Shown one piece after another: positions 8,140-16,301 of a DNA stretch of 35,081 nucleotides. The position numbers and the translations under genes were made by a program. The DNA comes from Natrinema pallidum DSM 3751 (GTDB lineage: Archaea; Halobacteriota; Halobacteria; Halobacteriales; Natrialbaceae). The number at the start of each line of letters is the position of its first letter. Position 1 is the first letter of the stretch. The stretch spans positions 1 through 35,081 of the forward strand of contig NZ_AOII01000010.1 of NCBI RefSeq assembly GCF_000337615.1, read 5' to 3'. The notes beneath the pieces are model-generated. The model saw only the letters and a list, made by a program, of their open reading frames with translations, searched no databases and was not told the DNA's origin.

Positions 8140-8999
8140 GCGTCGGTCACCTCCGGGTTCCCGTCCCGTGGCTCGTCGGTTCGGTCGGCATCGGTTCCGT
8201 CTCCGTCGGCTCGCTCCCCGGCCACCCGATCGCGGTCGTTCCCGACTCGAGGCCGAACCGGCTGCGGTCCGCGAGCGGTCGCGCGCGGCTCGACGGCCCG
8301 CTGGAGACGGCCGTCCGCTCCGCGCTGGAGGTCCTCGAGACTGGGCTCGAGCATCGGGACGGCCCGTGGGGCGGTCTGGCCCGGAACCGTCGGCAGGGCG
8401 TCGTCGGCCGCTTCGGCGACTGCGTTCGTCGCCCGTCGGGCCCGTCGGCGTACGACGCGTTCCGGGTACAGCCATGCACGAACGCGTTCGCGGAGCGGCC
8501 GCGGCGGCGGCTCGATCTCCGGTGCGAGGACGCTGGCGACGACCCGATCGCCGGTCCAGTTGCCGTCCGCGAGCGCTTCTTCCGCCGCCGACCGCGGCCG
8601 GCCGCCCTGCTCGAGGGCGTCGAGCAACGCCGTCCGGAGCGGGGACCGAACGACCTCGATGCCGTCGTCGACGGTGCCCGAATCGCGGGCCGTCTCGCAG
8701 GCCGTCTCGATCACCCCGGCGAAGGCGTCGCTCGAGAGCGCGGGGTCGCGGTCGGTGCGCTCGGGAGCCGGGTTCGCGAACGGTTCGTCGGCCGCCCAGG
8801 GCACCGCCGGCGCGTCCGCCGTCGTATCGAGCGACCCGCGAACCGTCCAGAGGCCGAGGCCGAGCGCGACGAGCGTGAGCAGGGCAACGAGACCGACGGC
8901 GTCACCCGACCCGTTCGGGGTGCCGACGCCGACGATCGTTCCGATCGCGACGAGCGCCACGCCACACAGGGACACGAGTCGCTGCCGACGCCGGCTCAC
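8136..8999 (-). CDS. Membrane-anchored DUF7269-like protein of the MoxR cluster
   Basis: A 287-residue protein. Two hydrophobic helices (~8-28 and ~35-52) are followed by a soluble region of mixed helices. That region includes WTGDRVVASVLAPEIEPP, a pattern shared with haloarchaeal proteins in this cluster position that I recall as DUF7269. It ends in a long polar, Arg/Asp-rich tail. The start is a GTG at 8999 overlapping the upstream stop by four bases (GTGA), and its own stop overlaps the GTG of the DUF58 gene in the same way. An open frame continues upstream to 9734, but that part is the shadow of the preceding gene. No catalytic motif is seen; it may be an adaptor between the DUF4129 and DUF58 proteins (inference). 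Confidence 0.82.
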   Translation of the reverse strand: MSRRRQRLVSLCGVALVAIGTIVGVGTPNGSGDAVGLVALLTLVALGLGLWTVRGSLDTTADAPAVPWAADEPFANPAPERTDRDPALSSDAFAGVIETACETARDSGTVDDGIEVVRSPLRTALLDALEQGGRPRSAAEEALADGNWTGDRVVASVLAPEIEPPPRPLRERVRAWLYPERVVRRRARRATNAVAEAADDALPTVPGQTAPRAVPMLEPSLEDLQRGADGRLQRAVEPRATARGPQPVRPRVGNDRDRVAGERADGDGTDADRTDEPRDGNPEVTDA

Positions 9000-11320
9000 G
9001 GCTCTCCCTCCGTCTCGGGGTCCGACTCGCGGGACGGGTCCGTCGGGGACGCCGATCGGGTTCCGCACTCGTCTCGTTCGGCCGCCGCCTCGGCTGTCGT
9101 TGCCTCCGTCTCGGCCGCTCGAGCGCGTTCGACCGCGTCGTAGGCCTCGGCCGCCCGTTCGCGACGACTCGCCGAGCGGGGGCGATCGCCGTACTCCACT
9201 TCCCGGAAGAGCGTCGTCAGTTCGCGAACCGGCGTTCGCGGATACCCCTTCGAGAGCGCGCGGCGTTCGATCTCTCCGGGGGTGCGCGTTCGCCACCGTC
9301 CCGGCGCGATCTGGCGTGCGAACGCCCGCCACAGGTCGCGAAACGAGCGCGTCTCGGCCGCCGTGTGACTCGTGTCCGCCGTCGCCGTCTCGGCAGCCGG
9401 CTCCGCGTCGCTGTCTCGCGCGTCCGTCTGCGGGTCTTCCCCGTCGGCGCGGACCGCTATCACGCCGGCAGCGGTGAGCGCCGCGGTGACGAGGATCATC
9501 CCACGGAGACCGTCGACGGCGTAGCCGCCCGCGAGCAGCGGGAGCGCTCCGACTCCCGCCGCAACCGCCCGCAGCGGCAGCGTTCGGGCGGTTGAGAGCG
9601 CCGCCTCGAGCCCGGATCGGACGCGCCCCGGCGCCGTTCCGAGCCAGGCCACGAACCGCGCCCACAGCCTCCGTCCGGACCGTGGCAGCGATCGGACCCA
9701 CTCGTGGACGGCCCCGGCCAGCACGTGCAGCCACTCGAGGAGGACCTCGAGTCGATCGACGAGTCCCAATCCGAGGGCGACGAGTCGGGACAGAAGCCGG
9801 TCCAGCCAGTCACGCGTCGAGGGGCGGTCGCGGACGCTGGGACTGGGCAATCCCCGCCCGGATCGCGACAGGCCGACGCCGAGACCGAGCAGACAGACGC
9901 CGCCGAGGACGGCGACCCCGGCCCACGTTCCATAGAACGCCTCGACGACGAGTACCGCAGCAAGTCCCGCCGTTCCGCCGAGGACGGCCATCGGCCCGCG
10001 TCGGCCGGCGTAGCGATAGGCGAGCACCATCAGTCCGGCGATGATACTCGAGAGCACGAGTGCGGACCCGCCGTAAGCACTGACGAGCGAGACGCTGGCG
10101 GTTTGGCGTTCCGTGCTGACCGTCACCGTCGCGGTCGGATCGAGCGGGAGTCCGGTCACCAGCCGACCGTCGGCATCCGTCGCTCCCACCCTCTCGCCGT
10201 CGACGGTCACCGTCGCACCCGCGACGGGCTCGCCGTCGATCGTCGCTTCGACGGCCCCGGGGCTGCCGGGGATCGGCGCGATACCCGCGGGGGCAAACGC
10301 CGCCTCGAGCAACAGGACATCGACCGTCGTCGTCCCCGCGAAGTCGCCGCGGGCGACCTCGATCTCGAACGTTGCGGTGCCGTCATCGGGGACCCGCACT
10401 GCGGCCCGCCCGCTCCCGTCCGTCTTTCCGACCGCGGTGCCGTCGACGGAGACGGTCGCCTCGCGCATCGGCACGTCCGCGACCGCTGCGTCGATCGTGA
10501 TCGTCTCGCCAGGGGACGGCTCGCCGTCGATGTCGATTGTAACCTCACCGTCGACTGCGTAGGACCCGGTAGCGTTCCCCGACGGTCCGTCCTGGCTGCG
10601 CGCCGCGGTGACGGCCGACGACCCGAGAACGGGCGTAGTCGAGGCTGCTCCGATCTCGGCTTCCAACCCACCTAATCGCCGAGCGTCGTCGGAGCGGTAA
10701 CTTGCGACCCCGGTCGTCGACGACGAGGGCAGCGACGTCGACGTCCCGGCGCGACACGTCGCGTCGGTCGCCGTTCCGACCCGGATGACCAACTCCTCGA
10801 CGTACGGCACCTCGCCAGTCACCCGCCCGGCGTCGTCCGTTTCCCCGACTCGCCGCTCGTCGAACCACACCGGTGTCCCGGCGAGCGGGTCGCCCTCGTA
10901 CCGGATCGTCGCCGTGAGCCGGCTGCCGGGGACCGGCTCCCGATCCAACATGATGACACACCGTGGCTCCCCGTCGGTCTCCGCCGGCGGCTCGACGTCG
11001 TCGTCACGATCGAGGTTGAGCCACTCGAGCAGTCGTCGCCAATCGAAGCCACCGCCCGGACCGTCGCCCGGCTCGCCGTCGGCGTTCCCGCCGTCATCGG
11101 TCCCGTCGATGTCGGGGTCGAAATCGATGTCCGGCACGATGCCGTCCCAGTCGACGTCGGCCCCGGGGCTCGAGTCGCTCCCGCCGCCGGTGAGGCCGGG
11201 CGCGAACGTGGCCGTCAGTACGAGCGCGAGCGCCGCCAGCGCGACGAGCGAGACCTGTCGGTAATCGGCTCCGCCGGACGCGGCCTCGTCTGCGTCGTCG
11301 GGTGTGGCGTCGTCGGACAC
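8996..11320 (-). CDS. DUF4129 membrane protein with Ig-like repeats
   Basis: A 774-residue protein and the first gene of the cluster. A short cytoplasmic N-terminus and one helix (~22-42) lead into a long, Asp/Gly-rich, presumably extracellular region. It contains three carboxypeptidase-regulatory or Ig-like beta repeats, each with a pattern like V-x-V-D-G-x-x-V-G-x-T-D-x-x-G-R (for example TVDGERVGATDADGR). Further membrane helices lie between about 405 and 625, and a C-terminal DUF4129 segment (~675-735, WRTRTPGEIERRAL...TPVRELTTLFREVEYG) is cytoplasmic. Unlike many bacterial DUF4129 proteins there is no recognisable transglutaminase core. The start is a GTG at 11320. An envelope role, perhaps in surface-protein maturation, is inferred from the cluster. 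Confidence 0.86.
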   Translation of the reverse strand: MSDDATPDDADEAASGGADYRQVSLVALAALALVLTATFAPGLTGGGSDSSPGADVDWDGIVPDIDFDPDIDGTDDGGNADGEPGDGPGGGFDWRRLLEWLNLDRDDDVEPPAETDGEPRCVIMLDREPVPGSRLTATIRYEGDPLAGTPVWFDERRVGETDDAGRVTGEVPYVEELVIRVGTATDATCRAGTSTSLPSSSTTGVASYRSDDARRLGGLEAEIGAASTTPVLGSSAVTAARSQDGPSGNATGSYAVDGEVTIDIDGEPSPGETITIDAAVADVPMREATVSVDGTAVGKTDGSGRAAVRVPDDGTATFEIEVARGDFAGTTTVDVLLLEAAFAPAGIAPIPGSPGAVEATIDGEPVAGATVTVDGERVGATDADGRLVTGLPLDPTATVTVSTERQTASVSLVSAYGGSALVLSSIIAGLMVLAYRYAGRRGPMAVLGGTAGLAAVLVVEAFYGTWAGVAVLGGVCLLGLGVGLSRSGRGLPSPSVRDRPSTRDWLDRLLSRLVALGLGLVDRLEVLLEWLHVLAGAVHEWVRSLPRSGRRLWARFVAWLGTAPGRVRSGLEAALSTARTLPLRAVAAGVGALPLLAGGYAVDGLRGMILVTAALTAAGVIAVRADGEDPQTDARDSDAEPAAETATADTSHTAAETRSFRDLWRAFARQIAPGRWRTRTPGEIERRALSKGYPRTPVRELTTLFREVEYGDRPRSASRRERAAEAYDAVERARAAETEATTAEAAAERDECGTRSASPTDPSRESDPETEGEP

Positions 11321-11494
11321 GTGGACTCACTCCGTTCGCGGTCGGGGCGGCGACCGAACTGTCGATACCGCAATGAGTGCGTATGGGACCTACCCCACAA
11401 AGAAAGTACACGTTCGCGGCCGGTAGTCGATCGCCCCGCACGCAGCAGTCGCCCGATAGTGGGACTCGATCTCGCCGCCGAACCGCGGCTCCCG

Positions 11495-11779
11495 TCAGCG
11501 CCGTGCCTCGAGCTCGGCCTCGAGAGCCGACAGTTCCATGTCCTTCATCGCCAACAGGACGAGCAAGTGGTAGACGATGTCGGCGCTCTCGTGGGCGATC
11601 TCCTCGTGATCGTCGTCTTTCGCGGCCAACACGAGTTCGGTCGTCTCCTCGCCGAGTTTTTCCAACACTTCGTTCTCGCCTTTCTCGTGGGTCAACAGCG
11701 AGGCGGTGTAGGAGTCCTCGGGTAGCCGTTCCTTCCGGTCTTCGATGACGGCGAACAGTTCCTCGAGTACGTCGTCCAT
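11495..11779 (-). CDS. hisE: Phosphoribosyl-ATP pyrophosphatase HisE
   Basis: A 94-residue cytosolic enzyme that hydrolyses phosphoribosyl-ATP to phosphoribosyl-AMP and pyrophosphate, the second step of histidine synthesis. It is an all-alpha MazG-like fold; the metal-binding signature GEETTELVLAAK and the helix HESADIVYHLLVLL are both present and the length is typical. HisI is not fused and not nearby, so histidine genes are scattered in this genome. The ATG lies directly next to the stop of the DUF151 gene (TAG 11780-11782), so the two form an operon with coupled translation. Downstream comes a 174-bp gap before the envelope cluster starts. Confidence 0.95.
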   Translation of the reverse strand: MDDVLEELFAVIEDRKERLPEDSYTASLLTHEKGENEVLEKLGEETTELVLAAKDDDHEEIAHESADIVYHLLVLLAMKDMELSALEAELEARR

Positions 11780-12247
11780 CTAGAGCTCACCCGACACGTT
11801 GCGGATGTCTTCGAGTTCGTCGAACTTCTCGCTGTCGTCTCGGCTGTCCTCGAAGACGTCCTCCGTGATCTCGATCGCCGCGTTCGTCCGGGCGGCCAGC
11901 GCGAGCGAATCGCTCGGCCGGGCGTCGATGATCGTCTCGCCGCGGGGCGTCTGGAGGTGGATGTCGGCGATGTAGGTACCGCCCTGACCGTCGTCGCGCT
12001 CCTCGATCCCGGTGACGACGATCCGATCGATCCGGCTGCCCAGTTCTTCCATGACATCGAGCAGGAGGTCGTGCGTCAGGGGTCGTCCGATGTCCTCGGC
12101 CTCGAGACCGCGAGCGATGCTGGTCGCCTCGCTGAACCCGATGAAGATCGGTACGACGTCGCTTTCGCCCTCGACCGCGAGGACGACGACCGGGACCGGT
12201 CCTTCGGGGGTCCCCGCGACGCGAACGGCGTCGATGGATGCCTGCAT
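11780..12247 (-). CDS. Bifunctional nuclease family protein (DUF151)
   Basis: A 155-residue DUF151 protein. It opens MQASIDAVRVAGTPEGPVPVV and carries the family core with FIGFSEATSIA, DIGRPLTHDLL and IDARPSDSLALAART. Plant and some bacterial members have been reported to have DNase/RNase activity; the archaeal substrate is unknown. The C-terminal ~25 residues are acidic (EDSRDDSEKFDELED), typical of haloarchaeal members. The ATG at 12247 fits the family start; the in-frame extension upstream to 12382 does not. It is the first gene of a two-gene operon with hisE. The link to histidine synthesis is positional only. Confidence 0.9.
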   Translation of the reverse strand: MQASIDAVRVAGTPEGPVPVVVLAVEGESDVVPIFIGFSEATSIARGLEAEDIGRPLTHDLLLDVMEELGSRIDRIVVTGIEERDDGQGGTYIADIHLQTPRGETIIDARPSDSLALAARTNAAIEITEDVFEDSRDDSEKFDELEDIRNVSGEL

Positions 12248-12382
12248 AGCCACATCCTCGGGGGGAAGGGGGAAAACATATCCGGTCGCGAATGCATGCA
12301 CAGCGGGCTCGGCCGCCGGCTCCGATCCCCCGGCCCGCGGCGAGGACGAGCCGATACTGTTCGCCCTCATCCGCGACGACAT

Positions 12383-13861
12383 CTATGAGGCCGTCTCGAG
12401 TGCGTCCGTCACCCAAACGCGATTCGGATCGGCCGTCTCGTCCATCCACTCGACCAGTCGGTTCCGCATGTCTCGCCGCACGTCGGCGTAGGCGGGATGG
12501 TCGATTAGGTTTTGTAGTTCCGCCGGATCGGCTTCGAGATCGTACAGTTCGTCGATATCGGGGCCGTTGTAGACGTACTTGTAGCGGTCAGTACGGACCA
12601 TCCGCTGGCTGTAGAGGCCGAACTCGTCGCCGTGATACTGGGCGAACGTCGAGTCACGCCAGTCGGCGCTTTCGGGCAGTTCGCCGCCGTTCTCGAGGAC
12701 CGGAACGAGGCTTCGGGAATCGAAACTGTCGGGGGCCGGCACGTCCGCTAATTCGAGGATGGTCGCCGCGAGGTCGTGGAGGTGGACCGGGACGGAACAG
12801 GTCGCGCCGCCGTCGGTGACCCCCGGCCAGCGAATCTGCAGCGGAATCCGGTAGGTGTCGTCGTACATCAGGGGCCCCTTGTTGAACTGGCGGTGACTGC
12901 CGGCGAAATCGCCGTGATCGGAGACGTGGATCACGACCGTTTCCTCCGCGAGCCCCTGATCGTCGAGGGTCTCGAGGATTCGTTCGAGTTGGTGGTCGAT
13001 CAGTGTGACGAACCCCCAGTACTTCGCGATCGCTTCGGCCCAGTTGTCCCAGTCGAAGTCGGTCACGCCGCGGTAGGCGAGGTAGTTCTCGTGGACCTGC
13101 GGTTTCCCGTCGTAGGTCTCCGCGTAGCTCGCGGGCGGGTCGATCTCGGCGGGGTCATACAGCGACGCGTACGGTTCCGGGACGACGTAGGGGTGGTGGG
13201 GGCCGTAGAAGTCCGTCCGGTGGAAGAACGGGACGTCTCGGTCGCCGTCGGCGTGGGCCTCGATGGCGTCGATCGTCCGCTCCGCGAGAAAGAAGGCCCG
13301 CGTGTCCTCGACGTCGACCGATGTCTTCGCGGCGACGAACGTCCCGTCGGAGCCGTCTCTCGGATCGTCTCCCGTGTACAGCGCTGCCTCGAGTTCGGCC
13401 TCGCCAACGGGGACGCCACGCTCCTCGCGGTACTCGCGGAACGCCTCGTCGATGTCGTCGTGGTGGTCGTCGCTGCCGCCCAGATACGAGAAGCCGAAGT
13501 CGGCGGGAGCCCGATCGCGGCCGACGTGCCACTTCCCCGTGTAGGTGAGGTCGTAGCCCGCCGCGACGAGTTCCTCCGAGAACGTCGGCAGGTCCGCGGG
13601 CAGGTTCGGCTGGATGGCGTCCGGCTCGTGGCAGTTGTTCAACATGCCGTGGCCATGGGGGAACTGCCCGGTCAGCAGCGATGCACGGGCGCTCGAGCAG
13701 ATACTGATCGGCGTGAACGCTCGGTCGAACCGGGTCCCGTCGCTCGAGAGCGAGTCGATCGCCGGCGTCTCGACCGGCGGTCCCGCGGGTGCGCTACAGT
13801 CGTATCGCTCCTGGTCGGTGAGGACGAGGAGGACGTTCGGACGGGTGTCGGCGTCGGCCAT
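12383..13861 (-). CDS. Sulfatase / alkaline-phosphatase superfamily hydrolase
   Basis: A 492-residue type I sulfatase-like enzyme that would hydrolyse a sulfate (or phosphonate) ester. The N-terminal metal site is clear (NVLLVLTDQERYD), as are YTGKWHVGRD and HVSDHGDFAGSH. The Cys that is normally converted to formylglycine is at residue 55, in ICSSARASLLTG. The motif reads C-S-S-A-R, with Ser in place of the Pro/Ala of the usual C-x-P/A-x-R. No signal peptide is seen, so it is probably cytoplasmic. The ATG at 13861 directly precedes the conserved core; a TATA-like box is ~27 nt upstream. It is divergent from the small zinc-binding gene. Substrate unknown. Confidence 0.9.
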   Translation of the reverse strand: MADADTRPNVLLVLTDQERYDCSAPAGPPVETPAIDSLSSDGTRFDRAFTPISICSSARASLLTGQFPHGHGMLNNCHEPDAIQPNLPADLPTFSEELVAAGYDLTYTGKWHVGRDRAPADFGFSYLGGSDDHHDDIDEAFREYREERGVPVGEAELEAALYTGDDPRDGSDGTFVAAKTSVDVEDTRAFFLAERTIDAIEAHADGDRDVPFFHRTDFYGPHHPYVVPEPYASLYDPAEIDPPASYAETYDGKPQVHENYLAYRGVTDFDWDNWAEAIAKYWGFVTLIDHQLERILETLDDQGLAEETVVIHVSDHGDFAGSHRQFNKGPLMYDDTYRIPLQIRWPGVTDGGATCSVPVHLHDLAATILELADVPAPDSFDSRSLVPVLENGGELPESADWRDSTFAQYHGDEFGLYSQRMVRTDRYKYVYNGPDIDELYDLEADPAELQNLIDHPAYADVRRDMRNRLVEWMDETADPNRVWVTDALETAS

Positions 13862-13883
13862 CGGGCGAGCTACATCGTCGCCG

Positions 13884-13891
13884 TAGTTAAT
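13884..13891 (-). promoter_or_regulatory. TATA-like box of the sulfatase gene
   Basis: ATTAACTA on the minus strand, 23-30 nt upstream of the sulfatase ATG at 13861, consistent with a leaderless transcript. It shares a 123-bp intergenic region with the divergent small gene. Confidence 0.45.
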
Positions 13892-13954
13892 GATGGGACC
13901 TGCGGAGGGGTTCAGTGGACCGTCGCATAAGGCAGCCCACTGTGAACCCCACCG

Positions 13955-13963
13955 TTCATTAGA
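13955..13963 (+). promoter_or_regulatory. TATA-like box of the small Cys/His gene
   Basis: TTCATTAGA on the plus strand, 22-30 nt upstream of the GTG at 13985. The spacing supports a leaderless transcript and supports this small frame as a real gene. Confidence 0.4.
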
Positions 13964-13984
13964 GCGCCGTTCGAGGGACGACGC

Positions 13985-14179
13985 GTGCCGAGCGCGTACT
14001 GTGGTGAGTGCGAGTGGCAGTGCCAAACCGACGGGACCGATACGAGCGAACTCAGCCGGGCGATGATCGACCACTTCGTCGAGACCGGTCACTCGCCGGT
14101 CGAGCGGTCCGACGCGGACGAGCGCCTCGCTGACCACGGTGACGAGCGGACATCGGACGCGAAGCCAGGCCCCGAGTGA
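13985..14179 (+). CDS. Small putative zinc-binding protein
   Basis: A 64-residue protein of unknown function with YCGECEWQCQ near the N-terminus and AMIDHFVETGHSPV further on. The C-x2-C plus H...H spacing resembles a small zinc finger (possibly Cys2His2-like), followed by a polar acidic tail. The start is GTG at 13985, close behind a TATA-like box. Composition is acidic and fits haloarchaeal coding sequence, and the frame fills the gap between the sulfatase and hisS; its stop ends one base before the convergent hisS stop. I judge it real from composition, motif and promoter spacing, but do not recognise a named family. Confidence 0.68.
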   Translation: MPSAYCGECEWQCQTDGTDTSELSRAMIDHFVETGHSPVERSDADERLADHGDERTSDAKPGPE

Positions 14180-14180
14180 C

Positions 14181-15479
14181 TCAGGCGAAGTCCTCGAACG
14201 TCGGCCGCTCCCGGTCGCCCGGGAACTCGTCGACCGGGAGCTGCGTCTGGTCGCCCGATGCCATGTCCTTGATCGTTACCTCGTCGTTCGCGAGGTCCTG
14301 CTCGCCGACGATGACGACGGTCTCGGCGTTGATCGAGTCGGCGTAATCGAGCTGTGCACCGAACGATCGACCGGCGATGTCGGTCTCGACGACGTGGCCC
14401 CGGTCGCGGAGTTCGTGAACGATCCGGGCCGCTTCCGAGCGCGTGTCCCCGATCTGGAGGACGTAGTAATCGGTCGTCACCGACTCCTCGGGCCAGACGC
14501 CCGCCCGCTGGCAGAGCAGCGACAGCGTTGCGTGGCCCGGTGCGACGCCGACCGCGGGCGTCGGCTGCCCGCCGAAGCGCTCGATCAGGTCGTCGTAGCG
14601 GCCGCCCCCGAAGATCGCCCGCGAGACCTCGCCCGCCGAGTCGAAACACTCGAAGACGACGCCGGTGTAGTAGTCCAGCCCGCGGGCCGTCTCGAGCGAG
14701 ATCGTACAGTACTCTCGAGCACCGAAGTCCTCGGCCGCGTCCAGGACGTTCCGTAGGTTCTCGACCGCTGCCGTCACGCGCTCGGTGTTCGCGAACGCCT
14801 CGACTTCGTCGAGGTCCCCGCCCGCGATGAGATCGCCGAACTCGGCGGCCTGCTCGGCGGTCAATCCGGCGTCGATCAGCAGATCGTGGTACTCCGCTCG
14901 CGAGAGTTTGTCCGATTTGTCGACCGCGCGGATCGCCGCTTCCGTGTCGACCTCAGTCTCGTAGCTCTCGAGGACGCCCCCGAGGATGTCCCGGTGGGAG
15001 ATCCGGAACTCGAAGTGGTCGCCGGTGAGTCCGAGGCCGGTCAGGGCATCGGCGGCCCACGCGAGGATCTCGGCGTCGGCCTCGGGCTCCGCGGAGCCGA
15101 AGATGTCGACGTTGGTCTGATAGAACTCCCGGTACCGACCCTGTTGGACCTGCTCGTAGCGCCAGAACGGGCGCGTCGAGACCCACTTGATCGGCTTCGA
15201 AAGCGCCTGTTGTTTCGCGACGACCATCCGGGCGACGGTCGGGGTGAGTTCCGGCGTCAACGTGACGTGGCGGCCGCTCTGGTCCTCGAACGCGTAGAGT
15301 TCGTCGACGATGTCGTCGCCACTCTTGTCGGTCCACATCTCGGCGCGCTCCAGCGCCGGGGTCCCGATCTCGCGGAACCCGTACTCGCGGGCCGTGTCCT
15401 CCAACACGTCGATCGCCGCCCGTCTGGCGGACATCTCGCCGGGGTAGAAGTCACGAAAGCCCTTGATTCGGTCGTACAT
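14181..15479 (-). CDS. hisS: Histidyl-tRNA synthetase
   Basis: A 432-residue class II aminoacyl-tRNA synthetase that charges tRNA-His. It starts YDRIKGFRDFYPGEM. Motif 2 is RPFWRYEQVQQGRYREFYQ (~103-121), the HisRS-specific ARGLDYYTG is at ~265-273, and GGGRYDDLIERFGG is at ~291-304. The anticodon-binding domain occupies the last ~100 residues. Motif 3 reads PAVGVAPGHATLSLL (~308-322); the Arg that normally follows the glycine-rich turn (G-x-E-R-L in bacterial HisRS) is Thr here. The rest of the protein is full length and intact. The ATG at 15479 is preceded by a weak CGAAAGGATAGAAG element ~30 nt upstream. Confidence 0.95.
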   Translation of the reverse strand: MYDRIKGFRDFYPGEMSARRAAIDVLEDTAREYGFREIGTPALERAEMWTDKSGDDIVDELYAFEDQSGRHVTLTPELTPTVARMVVAKQQALSKPIKWVSTRPFWRYEQVQQGRYREFYQTNVDIFGSAEPEADAEILAWAADALTGLGLTGDHFEFRISHRDILGGVLESYETEVDTEAAIRAVDKSDKLSRAEYHDLLIDAGLTAEQAAEFGDLIAGGDLDEVEAFANTERVTAAVENLRNVLDAAEDFGAREYCTISLETARGLDYYTGVVFECFDSAGEVSRAIFGGGRYDDLIERFGGQPTPAVGVAPGHATLSLLCQRAGVWPEESVTTDYYVLQIGDTRSEAARIVHELRDRGHVVETDIAGRSFGAQLDYADSINAETVVIVGEQDLANDEVTIKDMASGDQTQLPVDEFPGDRERPTFEDFA

Positions 15480-15710
15480 GGAAACCCGTTCGGGGACGGC
15501 GAACTTCTATCCTTTCGTTCGGGGGCGGTCGTCCGACCCCGCGTTCGACAGGCCCCAGTCCGCAATCGGAATCGATGGCATTGCCACCGATCCGGTGACC
15601 GTCTCCAGCGTTGCTACTGGGCCGTGAGCGATCGGAGCAACTGAACCGATTGACACACTGATCGTACTGCCATCCTGCGATCAGGTGTGCATTGCCTTTC
15701 AGTTACTCCG
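15480..15710. other. Intergenic region upstream of hisS
   Basis: About 230 bp between the hisS start and the stop of the PP-loop gene. Apart from the weak promoter element for hisS, I see no gene, repeat or strong hairpin in it. Confidence 0.5.
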
Positions 15711-16301
15711 CTAGCGGATGTTCGTCACGTACGTCTGCTCGTGATCGGGGAAGTAGTCCGCGATCGCCGCCGGTCCGTCCTCGTCGGCGATGAGCGCGCG
15801 GAGTTCGGCCTCGTAATCCGCCCTCTCGATCTCCTCGCTCGGGCCGACGGTCACGTCCAGTCGCGCCTCGACCAGCCGATCGACGGCCGACCGACCGAAC
15901 CCCGACAGCGGCGCGATATAGTCGACATCGTGGCGATCCTCGAGACTCTGTGCCTGTGCCCGCGAAATCGTCGGGACGCGGTCGTCGCGGCGGGTCCCGT
16001 CCGCAACGGCATCGAACTCCCGGGCCGCGAGTTGCTCGAGGGCGTGCTGGTGGACCAACTGAATGCCGTTGCGCGGATAGCCGTCCTCGCGAATCCGGTC
16101 GACGGCGTCGCGGGCGACTTCCGGGTCGCACTCGAGTCGTTCGAACGCGAAGCCGGCATCCGCGGCCGTCGCGCGGGCGTGTTTCCAGTCGTCGCTGATG
16201 CCGAAGTGGGCCGTCAGCAGCGTCACGTCGTAAAACTCCTCGAGCAAGAGTGCGGCCAGCGTCGAGTCCTTGCCGCCGCTGTAGAGCAGTCCGAGCTCCA
16301 T
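15711..16301 (-). CDS. PP-loop (N-type) ATPase, DUF7411-like
   Basis: A 196-residue adenine-nucleotide alpha-hydrolase-like protein. The PP-loop YSGGKDST is at residues 7-14 and binds the pyrophosphate of ATP in enzymes that adenylate tRNA bases or other substrates. Other visible segments are LLTAHFGISDDWKHA and a conserved ADGTRRDDRVP followed by PLSGFGRSAVDRLV. This haloarchaeal group is, I recall, DUF7411; substrate unknown. The ATG (16299-16301) overlaps the TAA stop of the PDCD5 gene by one base, and S19e is upstream, so it sits in a translation-linked operon. A tRNA- or translation-factor-modifying role is inferred from that context. Confidence 0.85.
   Translation of the reverse strand: MELGLLYSGGKDSTLAALLLEEFYDVTLLTAHFGISDDWKHARATAADAGFAFERLECDPEVARDAVDRIREDGYPRNGIQLVHQHALEQLAAREFDAVADGTRRDDRVPTISRAQAQSLEDRHDVDYIAPLSGFGRSAVDRLVEARLDVTVGPSEEIERADYEAELRALIADEDGPAAIADYFPDHEQTYVTNIR

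Noticed and set aside
6457-9477. Plus-strand open frame of 1006 codons opposite the DUF58/DUF7269 genes
   Set aside because: The translation is Arg/Ser/Pro-rich without hydrophobic or family patterns. It is antisense to clear genes; long stop-free antisense frames are normal in GC-rich haloarchaeal DNA.
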